This document shows, in pieces, positions 1 to 7,521 of a stretch of 64,000 nt of DNA (positions are counted from its first letter, which is position 1; every line of letters begins with the position of its first letter). The notes beneath the pieces were generated by a model that was not told the origin of the DNA, searched no databases, and was given only the letters and a program-made list of their open reading frames with translations. Source of the DNA: Ornithinimicrobium murale (lineage in GTDB: Bacteria > Actinomycetota > Actinomycetes > Actinomycetales > Dermatophilaceae); contig NZ_QLVD01000023.1 of NCBI RefSeq assembly GCF_003352835.1, positions 186,001-250,000 of the forward strand, given 5' to 3'. The position numbers and the translations under genes are program-made.

Positions 1-181
1 TCACGTCACTTTCCTGCTGCGCCACGAGGGCACCCAGGGCGTCCTCGGCGTGGAGGAACTCCTCGGTCGAGACCGGCAGTGGCTTCCGGAACGGATAGCG
101 GGTGCGCGGTTGCTGCTCCAGCAGGTCCACGCCCAGGCCCAGCAGATCGTCCGGGTGGCGAGAGCGGAGGGTGATGGTCAC
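1..181 (-). CDS. Partial GNAT-like N-acetyltransferase (N-terminus only)
   Basis: An open frame starts at a GTG at 179-181 and runs off the left edge of the window, giving about 60 residues. The start reads VTITLRSRHPDDLLGLG and continues with QQPRTRYPF, a beginning typical of small GNAT acetyltransferases in actinobacteria. The acetyl-CoA binding motif would lie outside the window, so the family is a guess from the N-terminus. It follows the ABC permease on the same strand after about 34 bases and may be the last gene of that transcript. It could instead be an unrelated small protein. Confidence 0.45.
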   Translation of the reverse strand, partial: MTITLRSRHPDDLLGLGVDLLEQQPRTRYPFRKPLPVSTEEFLHAEDALGALVAQQESDV

Positions 182-215
182 CGCACCATCATTCCGCGTC
201 CCGGGCTCCTCGCTC

Positions 216-965
216 TCAGTCGGTGCGGCGACGCAGGGTCAGCGTCCCCAGGGCGAGCACGACGACCGCAATGCCGACCACGATGAGCAGGTCGGTCCAG
301 GTGCCGTCCGCCACGTGCCCGTCCGCACCGGCCTGGACTCCCTGCATCGCCTCGATGGCATAGGTCAACGGCAGGAAGTCGGAGATCGCCTGCGCGGCGC
401 CCGGCATGGTCTCCCGCGGCACGAACAGCCCACACAGCAGCAGCTGCGGGAAGACCAGTGCCGGCATGAACTGCACGGCCTGGAACTCGGTGCGCGCGAA
501 GGCCGACACGGCCAGGCCGAGCGCCGTGCCGAGAAAGGAGTCGGCCAGCGCCACGAGCAGCAGGGCCCAGACCGGACCGCCGACCTCCATGCCGAGTGGC
601 CCAACGCCCAGCCCGATCACCAGCGCCGCCTGCACCAGGCAGACGGAGAGCAGGGCCAGGGCGTAGCCGAGCAGGATGTCGGCGCGGCCCGTGGGCATGG
701 CCAGCATCCGTTCCAACGTGCCGGCGGTGCGCTCGCGCAGCATGGTGACCGACGTGACGATGAACATGACGGTGAACGGCATGAACGCGATCAGGGCCGG
801 ACCGAAGGTGTCGATGATGTTGCCACCGGCCACCTCGGAGAAGACCCACCACAACAACAGGAGCACCAGGCAGGGCACGAACAGGAGCAGCGCGATGGTG
901 CGCGGGTCACGACGGAGCTGACGGATCACCCGGCGGGCCACCGCGAGCGTGATGCGTGGACTCAT
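216..965 (-). CDS. ABC-2 type transporter permease
   Basis: This 249-residue membrane protein has about six hydrophobic segments and the layout of ABC-2 (drug or polysaccharide exporter) permeases. A charged N-terminus is followed by a first membrane helix at about 25-43. The conserved loop with RERTAGTLERMLAMP lies at about 75-90, and a FVPRETMPG-type loop lies before the last helices. Its ATG overlaps the stop codon of the ATPase gene by four bases (962-965), so the two are almost certainly translated together as one exporter. The substrate cannot be told from sequence; drug or lipid export is usual for such pairs. Confidence 0.88.
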   Translation of the reverse strand: MSPRITLAVARRVIRQLRRDPRTIALLLFVPCLVLLLLWWVFSEVAGGNIIDTFGPALIAFMPFTVMFIVTSVTMLRERTAGTLERMLAMPTGRADILLGYALALLSVCLVQAALVIGLGVGPLGMEVGGPVWALLLVALADSFLGTALGLAVSAFARTEFQAVQFMPALVFPQLLLCGLFVPRETMPGAAQAISDFLPLTYAIEAMQGVQAGADGHVADGTWTDLLIVVGIAVVVLALGTLTLRRRTD

Positions 966-1678
966 GCGGCGGCCTCGTCGATCAGGGCCAGGAAGGCCCC
1001 CTCGACCGACCCCGCACCGGTGCGTTCGAGCAGTTCGCTGGGTGTCCCGGCAGCCAGCACCCGCCCCTCGCGCAGCAGCGCGATGCGGTCACAGCGCTCG
1101 GCCTCGTCCATCACGTGGGTGGACACGAGCACCCCGGCCCCGCCGGCGGCCAGATCGGCGAAGGTGGCCCACAGGGAGCGGCGCAGCACCGGGTCCAGGC
1201 CGACCGTCGGCTCGTCGAGCACCAACAGCGATGGGTCACCGAGCAGAGCAGTGGCCAGGGACACCCGCGACTGCTGGCCCCCGGACATCGTGCCCACCAC
1301 CTGGTCACCCGCCTCCGCGAGGTCCACGGTCGCCAGCACCTGCCTGACCTGATCGGCACCCACGCCGTGGATGGCGGCAAAGAACTCCAGGTTCTCCCGG
1401 GCCGTCAGGTCGCTGTAGATCGCCCCCACCTGCGTCACATAACCGACCCGCCCGCGCACCCCAGGACTCCCGGCCTGCTGCCCCAGGACGCGCAGCGTTC
1501 CCTCCACACCGCTCTGGACCCCCACGATCGCTCGCATCAGCGTCGACTTGCCGCCCCCGGACGGCCCGACGATCCCGACCAGCTCCCCGGCACCGACGGT
1601 GAGGTCCAGGCCGTGCAGGACCTCGCGCCCGCCACGCGTGACCCGCAGGTCTGCCACCTCAACGACCGGCTCCACCAC
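962..1678 (-). CDS. ABC transporter ATP-binding protein
   Basis: This is the 238-residue ATPase partner of the downstream permease. It shows a Walker A motif (GPSGGGKST), an ABC signature (MSGGQQSR), a Walker B followed by glutamate (LLVLDEPTVGLDP) and the H-loop region STHVMDEAERCD. These make a complete DrrA/CcmA-type nucleotide-binding domain. I chose the GTG at 1678 (VVEPVVEVADLRVTRGG) because the longer open frame upstream is Arg/Pro/Gly-rich and does not look like protein. The pair resembles daunorubicin-resistance-type exporters, but the substrate is unknown. Confidence 0.9.
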   Translation of the reverse strand: MVEPVVEVADLRVTRGGREVLHGLDLTVGAGELVGIVGPSGGGKSTLMRAIVGVQSGVEGTLRVLGQQAGSPGVRGRVGYVTQVGAIYSDLTARENLEFFAAIHGVGADQVRQVLATVDLAEAGDQVVGTMSGGQQSRVSLATALLGDPSLLVLDEPTVGLDPVLRRSLWATFADLAAGGAGVLVSTHVMDEAERCDRIALLREGRVLAAGTPSELLERTGAGSVEGAFLALIDEAAA

Positions 1679-1774
1679 GGCCCTCCTTCCGGGTCGACAT
1701 CCCTGTGGACACGGCACGCGGCATCCCACGGGCGCCACCGGACCACGCTAGACCCACCGCACCAGGACCGCGAG

Positions 1775-2455
1775 TCAGTGGCTGGCGGGTTCCCCGCTGG
1801 TGGACCGCGCCTGCCAGGTGCAGAGGCAGACCTCGTTGCCGTCCGCGTCGGCCAGCACCCAGAACGCGGGGGCACGACCGTCCGAGACCAGGCGGCCTCC
1901 AGCGGCCAGAGCCGCGGCGACCCGCTGCTCGGCGACATCGTGGGGCAGCGTCAGGTCGAAGTGGATCCGGTTGCGGTCGGTGCGCGGCGGATCCATGTCC
2001 TGGAACCAGAGGTCCGGGAGGTGGCCGGCAAGATCCCGCAGGTCGCCACGCCCGTCCGCCTCGTAGCCGAGGACCGCCGTCCAGAACGGGCGGATGGCCG
2101 CGGCGTCGACCGTGTCGATGCCGATCTCCAGCGTGGCCAGACGGCCCGGGCGCGCCGCAGTGCCCGCGTCGTCCGCCACGGCACTGACGGCCCGGGCCAG
2201 GTCCAGGTCCTGCTGGGTCAGGCCGTCCACCGCCTCGGTGCGCGTGCGGACCACGATGTGGTCCGGACGCAGGTCCACCTCCGGATGGTGGTGCATCCGG
2301 TCCCCGGCCGCGGTGATCGCGACCGCGAGGGCGGCGCCCTCCGCCGGGCTGCCGATGTCGAACCGGGCGACGAGCTCACCGAGCAGATAGCGCCAGTCGC
2401 CCAGCCCCTCGGCATGCGTCGCGTCGTAGGGCGTCACCTCGTCGTGAACGGTCAT
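1775..2455 (-). CDS. Pterin-4a-carbinolamine dehydratase / VOC-domain fusion
   Basis: The first roughly 100 residues look like a 4a-hydroxytetrahydrobiopterin dehydratase (DCoH) domain, with MHHHPEVDLRPDHIVVRTRT and a GLTQQDLDLA segment. Residues about 110-226 look like a glyoxalase/VOC fold, with TLEIGIDTVD, FWTAVLGYE, a WFQDMDPPRTDRNRIHFD stretch and VLADADGNEVCLC near the end. The DCoH part would recycle pterin cofactor. The role of the VOC part is unknown. The start MTVHDEVTPYDA at 2455 is preferred over a longer Arg/Pro-rich extension. The gene reads in the same direction as its neighbours but is not obviously part of their operon. Confidence 0.8.
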   Translation of the reverse strand: MTVHDEVTPYDATHAEGLGDWRYLLGELVARFDIGSPAEGAALAVAITAAGDRMHHHPEVDLRPDHIVVRTRTEAVDGLTQQDLDLARAVSAVADDAGTAARPGRLATLEIGIDTVDAAAIRPFWTAVLGYEADGRGDLRDLAGHLPDLWFQDMDPPRTDRNRIHFDLTLPHDVAEQRVAAALAAGGRLVSDGRAPAFWVLADADGNEVCLCTWQARSTSGEPASH

Positions 2456-2483
2456 GCTGCCAGCGTCCCACGGAGCACCGCGG

Positions 2484-3701
2484 TCAGGCGAGGGTCCGCG
2501 GATCGCCCCAGCGCACCGGCACCCCGTGGGGCGGTGCCTCACCCAGCAGTCGCTCCGTGCCGCCCGGCCAGGTGGTGGCCGCGACGAGGAAGCGGTGTGG
2601 CCCGCCCGGCTCCAGGCGCCGGGGCTCGAACGCCAGGTGCGTCAGTGTCCGCTCCGGATCCGCCTCGGCGCCGAGCGCGGCGAGCCGGTCGAGCATGCGC
2701 TCCTGCTCCTCGGCCGGCACGTACTGCCACATCACCGAGTGCCACACCACCGTGTGGTGACTCTCCCGCAGCTCCAGCCGGTCCAGGAAGTCCCCACCGC
2801 CCGCACGCTCCAGCCTCACCTCGTGCTCCTGGGCCAGGGACAGGGCGCCACGCAGCCGGCTCAGCCGGTGCGTCTGGTCGGGCCACACACAGCTCAACAG
2901 GTCGAGGGCACCGTCCTGCGAGCGCGGGTCGATGGGGGCGAGGTCGCAGCCCAGGCGCTCGACCACCTCAACGGCAGTCGGTATGCCGAGGGGCCGGCTC
3001 TCCCAGGCCGGGTCCAGCACCACCGTGGTCGGCCTGGCATCGGGGTCCGCGTCCGCCACACCGTCCGCCATGCCGTCAGCCACACCGTCCGCCACACCGT
3101 CCGCCATGCCGTCAGCCACACCGTCCGCCGGGCCGTCCACCGGGGCTCCTCCCGCTGCCGGCCAGCCTCCACCCTCAGCGACCCGGTAGGTGAAGTGATC
3201 GGCCAGGAGGTTCAGCCCGGCCGATGCGCCGATCTCCAGGAGCCGCACCGGCAGGTCGGGGTGCTGGGCCCGGCTCAGAACCTGCAGCAGACCCCCGAAC
3301 AGTGCGGCTGAGCGTCCCACCTCGTTGGTCTGGGGCGGGGACCCGAGCCGCTCCCGGATGTCCTGCCCGAGCTCCTCCAGCACGCCGCGCAGCGCGGGCC
3401 ACGCCGCCGCCGCGGAGCCGTCCCCTCCGACGCTCGCGTAGTGCGCCGCCAGGGCCGGAGCACCTCCGGTCAGCACGAGACGGTGCACGGCCGCCATCAG
3501 GCGCAGCGCCAGGGCGGAGGGGCCGGGGTCGTCCTCGTGTCCGGCCAGCACGGTGGCGGTCGGCCCGCCACGGGACAGGTCCTGCGCCACCTGCTCCAGC
3601 AGGTGGCCATAGAACGGCGAGCCGAGCGCCCGGCAGGCCACTGCCTGCTGACCGATCAGCTCGACCTGACGTCCCCAGCCCGTGCGGGCGCTGCTGCTCA
3701 T
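2484..3701 (-). CDS. DUF2332 family protein
   Basis: This 405-residue soluble protein has the pattern of the actinobacterial DUF2332 family. It has an N-terminal helical part, the motif LLEIGASAGLNLLADHF (about 165-182) resembling a methyltransferase glycine loop, and conserved HTVVWHSVMWQY and HLAFEPRR motifs near the C-terminus. Function is not known. Between about residues 188 and 215 an Ala-Asp-Gly-Val/Met repeat interrupts the domain, encoded by a 12-bp minisatellite listed separately. It lies 28 bases upstream of the dehydratase/VOC gene. Confidence 0.82.
   Translation of the reverse strand: MSSSARTGWGRQVELIGQQAVACRALGSPFYGHLLEQVAQDLSRGGPTATVLAGHEDDPGPSALALRLMAAVHRLVLTGGAPALAAHYASVGGDGSAAAAWPALRGVLEELGQDIRERLGSPPQTNEVGRSAALFGGLLQVLSRAQHPDLPVRLLEIGASAGLNLLADHFTYRVAEGGGWPAAGGAPVDGPADGVADGMADGVADGVADGMADGVADADPDARPTTVVLDPAWESRPLGIPTAVEVVERLGCDLAPIDPRSQDGALDLLSCVWPDQTHRLSRLRGALSLAQEHEVRLERAGGGDFLDRLELRESHHTVVWHSVMWQYVPAEEQERMLDRLAALGAEADPERTLTHLAFEPRRLEPGGPHRFLVAATTWPGGTERLLGEAPPHGVPVRWGDPRTLA
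3055..3138. repeat. 12-bp in-frame minisatellite inside the DUF2332 gene
   Basis: Seven tandem 12-bp units are read on the + strand as variants of gccacaccgtcc, gccatgccgtca and gccgggccgtcc. The first three units are repeated exactly by the next three, so there is also a 36-bp higher-order period. In the protein this gives successive ADGV and ADGM tetrapeptides. Confidence 0.9.
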
Positions 3702-3720
3702 GGCGCCCAGCCTGCCAGGT

Positions 3721-3758
3721 GTGTCCCTCGGCCGGTCAGGTGTCCCTCGGCCGGTCAG
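3721..3758. repeat. 19-bp perfect tandem duplication on the mfd stop codon
   Basis: The 19-mer at 3721-3739 is repeated exactly at 3740-3758. The second copy contains the mfd stop codon (tca at 3755-3757 on the + strand), so the stop and the bases after it are duplicated. Confidence 0.92.
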
Positions 3759-6700
3759 GCCGAGGTGACCGCCGTCAGCTCGTCCAGCAGCACCTGCTTG
3801 ATCAGGACGCTGGCCCAGTCCAGGATCTCCTTGTCCCGCAGCACCTTGCCGCCGATCCGCGCGGTCTTGGGCACTGGCACCAGGACAGTGCGGGTGGCCG
3901 CCTTGAGGATGGTGCCTGGGAACAACCGGTTGAGCCGCAGCTGCTGGCTCTCGCGCAGCTCCACCGGGCCGAACCGGATGGTCGAGCCCTGGACCGAGAT
4001 GTCGCTGATGCCGGCGCGGCGCGCCAGTGTGCGCAACCGGGCCACCTCGAGGAGGGTCTGCACCGGCTCCGGCGGGGGGCCGTAGCGGTCGACCAGCTCG
4101 GCCTCGATCTCGGCCAGCTCCGCCTCGTCGGTGACCCGGGCCAACTTGGTGTAGGCCTCCAGGCGCAACCGCTCGCCGGGGATGTACTCGTGGGGAAGGT
4201 GCGCATCAACCGGCAGCTCGATCTTGATCTCGGCCGGTGTCTCGTCCTTCTCTCCCTTGAAGCCAGCGACCGCCTCACCGACCAGCCGGATGTAGAGGTC
4301 GAAGCCCACCCCGTTGATGTGGCCGGACTGCTCGCCTCCGAGCAGGTTGCCGGCGCCGCGGATCTCCAGGTCCTTCATCGCCACGGCCATGCCCGCGCCC
4401 AGGTCGGTGTTGGCGGCGATGGTCTGCAGCCGGTCGACCGCGGTCTCGGTCAGGGGCTTCTCCGGCGGGTAGAGGAAGTAGGCGTAGGCCCGCTCGCGGC
4501 CCCGGCCGACGCGGCCGCGCAGCTGGTGCAGCTGGGACAGGCCGAACTGGTCGGCGCGATCCACGATGAGGGTGTTGGCGTTGGAGATGTCCAGACCGGT
4601 CTCCACGATCGTGGTGCAGACCATCACGTCGAAGGCACCCTCCCAGAAGTCGACGACGACCTGCTCGAGCTGGTGCTCCCCCATCTGGCCGTGGGCGGTG
4701 GCGACCCGGGCCTCCGGGACGAGGTCGCGGATCCGGGCGGCGACCTTCTCGATCGAGGTCACCTTGTTGTGCACGAAGAAGACCTGACCGTCGCGCAGCA
4801 GCTCGCGCCGGATCGCCGCGGCGATCTGCTTCTCGTCATAGCCACCGACGAAGGTCAGCACCGGGTGCCGCTCCTCCGGTGGCGTGGCCAGCGTCGACAT
4901 CTCGCGGATGCCGGTGACCGCCATCTCCAGCGTGCGCGGGATCGGTGTCGCGGACATGGCCAGCACGTCGACGTTGGTGCGCAGCGCCTTGAGCTGCTCC
5001 TTGTGCTCGACGCCGAAGCGCTGCTCCTCATCGATCACGACCAGCCCCAGGTCCTTGAAGGTGACCGAGGTCGACAACAACCGGTGGGTGCCGATGACCA
5101 GGTCGACGCTGCCGTCGGCCATGCCCTTGATGACCTCCCGGGCCTCCCGGTCGGACTGGAACCGGGACAGCGCCCGGACCACGACGGGATACTGGGCATA
5201 GCGCTCGGTGAACGTCTGGAAGTGCTGCTGCACCAGCAGCGTGGTCGGCACCAGCACCGCGACCTGCTTGCCGTCCTGGATCGCCTTGAAGGCCGCCCGG
5301 ACCGCGATCTCGGTCTTGCCGTAGCCGACGTCGCCACTGATCAGCCGGTCCATCGGGACCGGCTTCTCCATGTCGGCCTTGACCTCCTCGATGCTGGAGA
5401 GCTGGTCGGTCGTCTCCACGAACGCAAAGGCGTCCTCGAGCTCCCGCTGCCAGGGGGTGTCTGGCCCGAAGGCATGTCCCTGCGTCGCCATGCGGGCGCT
5501 GTAGAGCCGGATCAGCTCCGCGGCGATCTGCCGGACGTACTTGCGGGCGCGGGACTTGGTCTTCTGCCAGTCGGCGCCCCCCAGCCGGTTCAGCGTCGGG
5601 GACTCACCCCCGACGTACTTGGTGATCTGGTCGAGCTGGTCGGTCGGCACATAGAGCCGGTCGGCCGGTTGCCCCCGCTTGGCGGAGGCGTACTCCAGCA
5701 CGAGGTACTCCCGCACGGCGCCCTGGACCTGCCGCTGGGCCATCTCGACGAACTTGCCCACGCCGTGCTGCTCGTGGACCACGTAGTCACCCGGCCGCAG
5801 CTGCAGGGGATCGACCTGCGCCCGCCGGCGCGACGGCATACGGCGCATGTCCTTGGTCGAGCCCCCGGTGCCGACCGACCCGGTCAGGTCGGTCTCACCG
5901 ACCACCACCAGACGGGCGCCGGGCAGCACGAAGCCGCGGCCCACCGACCCCGTGGTGACCTGCACGACATCGGACTCGAGCCGCTCCAGGCCCGGGACCA
6001 GCCGGTGCGGGACGTCCTGCTCGGCGAGCACCTCGCTGACCCGCCGGGCCAGACCCGGTCCCTCCAGGGAGAGCACGACCTGCTGCCCGTCAGCGAGCCA
6101 GCCGCGCAGGGCCGTCGCGATCGCCCCGGCGTCACTGCGGAAGGCCTCGACGCCGCTGGACTCGACGGTGATCTGCCGCGCGACCGGCTCGTCCGCGGTG
6201 TCCTCGGTGAACTCCTCCAGCTCCTGGTCGCCGGCGAAGGAGGTCATCGTCCACCAGCCCCGGCCCAGCTCCAGCGCCCGCGCCCGCAGGTCACCCAGTG
6301 ACCAGTAGGAGGCCGTGCCGAGCACGTCCTGCAGGTCGACCGGCACGGCATTGCCGGCCACGGCGTTTGCCCAGCTCGCCCCGAGGAACTCCAGGCTGGT
6401 CTGCACCAGGTCGTGCGCGCGGGTCCGGATCCGTTCCGGGTCGAGCAGGACCAGGCGGGTCGAGTCCGCGAGGACGTCCGGCAGCGTCTCCATGGAGTCC
6501 ACCAGGACCGGGGTCAACGACTCCATGCCCTCCACCGCGATGCCCTCGGCCACCTTGCCCAGCAGGTCCGCGACCCCCGGCAGCTGATCGGCGAGCTCGG
6601 CGGCCCGCTCCCGGACCTGGTCGGTGAGCAGCAGCTCGCGGCACGGCGGCGCCCACAGGCCCCCCTCGGCGATCTCCAGCGACCGCTGGTCGGCGACCTT

Positions 6701-7354
6701 GAACCAGCGAACCTCCTCGACGGTGTCTCCCCAGAACTCCACCCGCAGGGGGTGCTCCTCGGTGGGCGGGAAGACGTCCAGGATGCCGCCGCGCACGGAG
6801 AACTCACCGCGTCGCTCGACCAGGTCGGTGCGCACGTAGGCCGCCGCGGAGAGGGCCTCCACGACCTCCTCGAAGACGTGGGTCTCCCCCGCCTGCAGCT
6901 GCACGGGCACCAGCTCGCCCAGACCGGCCACGAACGGTTGCAGCAGCGCCCGGGCCGAGGCCACCACGACCTGCAGGGGACCGTATGCCGAGGCACCGGC
7001 GCTCTCCCCGCTCACCTCCGGGTGGGCCAGGCGGCGCAGGACCGCCAGGCGCTGACCGACCGTGTCCGAGCGGGGGCTGAGCCGCTCGTGCGGCAGCGTC
7101 TCCCAGCTCGGGAAGGTGGCGACCTGTTCCCGGGGCAGGAACTCCGCGAGGGCCGCGGCGAGGTCGTCGGCCTCCCGGCCCGTCGCGGTGACCACCAGCA
7201 GCGGTGACCTCCCGGCCAGCGCGGCCACCAGGGCAGGGCGCGCCCCGGCCGTGACCGCGACGTCGACCAGGGGCTCCCGGTCGTCGGCTGCGGCCAGGAC
7301 GGCCGCCGCACCGGGATCGGTGATCAGGCCGGCTAGCACTGGGGTGAGACTCAC
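3755..7354 (-). CDS. mfd: Transcription-repair coupling factor Mfd
   Basis: Mfd removes RNA polymerase stalled at DNA damage and recruits the UvrABC excision machinery. The 1199-residue product has the full domain order. A UvrB-like N-terminal module comes first, then the RNA-polymerase-interacting, CarD-like part (GDYVVHEQHGVGKF). The superfamily 2 translocase follows, with Walker A GDVGYGKTE (about 673), DEEQ box (about 772), SATPIPRTL and QLRGRVGRG. A C-terminal TRCF domain closes the protein. I take the GTG at 7354 (VSLTPVLAGLITDPG) because the longer frame upstream covers a hairpin and has poor protein character. It diverges from the TPM-domain gene. Confidence 0.97.
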   Translation of the reverse strand: MSLTPVLAGLITDPGAAAVLAAADDREPLVDVAVTAGARPALVAALAGRSPLLVVTATGREADDLAAALAEFLPREQVATFPSWETLPHERLSPRSDTVGQRLAVLRRLAHPEVSGESAGASAYGPLQVVVASARALLQPFVAGLGELVPVQLQAGETHVFEEVVEALSAAAYVRTDLVERRGEFSVRGGILDVFPPTEEHPLRVEFWGDTVEEVRWFKVADQRSLEIAEGGLWAPPCRELLLTDQVRERAAELADQLPGVADLLGKVAEGIAVEGMESLTPVLVDSMETLPDVLADSTRLVLLDPERIRTRAHDLVQTSLEFLGASWANAVAGNAVPVDLQDVLGTASYWSLGDLRARALELGRGWWTMTSFAGDQELEEFTEDTADEPVARQITVESSGVEAFRSDAGAIATALRGWLADGQQVVLSLEGPGLARRVSEVLAEQDVPHRLVPGLERLESDVVQVTTGSVGRGFVLPGARLVVVGETDLTGSVGTGGSTKDMRRMPSRRRAQVDPLQLRPGDYVVHEQHGVGKFVEMAQRQVQGAVREYLVLEYASAKRGQPADRLYVPTDQLDQITKYVGGESPTLNRLGGADWQKTKSRARKYVRQIAAELIRLYSARMATQGHAFGPDTPWQRELEDAFAFVETTDQLSSIEEVKADMEKPVPMDRLISGDVGYGKTEIAVRAAFKAIQDGKQVAVLVPTTLLVQQHFQTFTERYAQYPVVVRALSRFQSDREAREVIKGMADGSVDLVIGTHRLLSTSVTFKDLGLVVIDEEQRFGVEHKEQLKALRTNVDVLAMSATPIPRTLEMAVTGIREMSTLATPPEERHPVLTFVGGYDEKQIAAAIRRELLRDGQVFFVHNKVTSIEKVAARIRDLVPEARVATAHGQMGEHQLEQVVVDFWEGAFDVMVCTTIVETGLDISNANTLIVDRADQFGLSQLHQLRGRVGRGRERAYAYFLYPPEKPLTETAVDRLQTIAANTDLGAGMAVAMKDLEIRGAGNLLGGEQSGHINGVGFDLYIRLVGEAVAGFKGEKDETPAEIKIELPVDAHLPHEYIPGERLRLEAYTKLARVTDEAELAEIEAELVDRYGPPPEPVQTLLEVARLRTLARRAGISDISVQGSTIRFGPVELRESQQLRLNRLFPGTILKAATRTVLVPVPKTARIGGKVLRDKEILDWASVLIKQVLLDELTAVTSA

Positions 7355-7407
7355 GAGGGGCCCTCTCTCGGCATACGTGGGCAGAGACCTGCTGGCAACA
7401 CAAATGG

Positions 7408-7431
7408 CCCCGGTCTGGGAACTGACCGGGG
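7408..7431 (+). terminator. Hairpin with T-rich tail between mfd and the TPM gene
   Basis: An 8-bp perfect stem (ccccggtc / gaccgggg) with an 8-base loop is followed by tttct. It lies in the divergent spacer 90 bases before the TPM-domain gene, so it may be a leader hairpin or attenuator rather than a gene end. Confidence 0.45.
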
Positions 7432-7521
7432 TTTCTGCCAGTCTAAAGGCCAGGACGGACAGCCACATGTTTCGGCCCGGGGGCGGTTGCACCCCCGGCT
7501 CATTGACAGGAAGATCACACC

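Noticed and set aside
3224..6301. A very long open frame on the + strand opposite mfd
   Set aside because: It is an antisense shadow caused by high GC and third-position bias. It is rich in Arg, Gly, His and Asp and shows no domain, while mfd on the other strand is certain.
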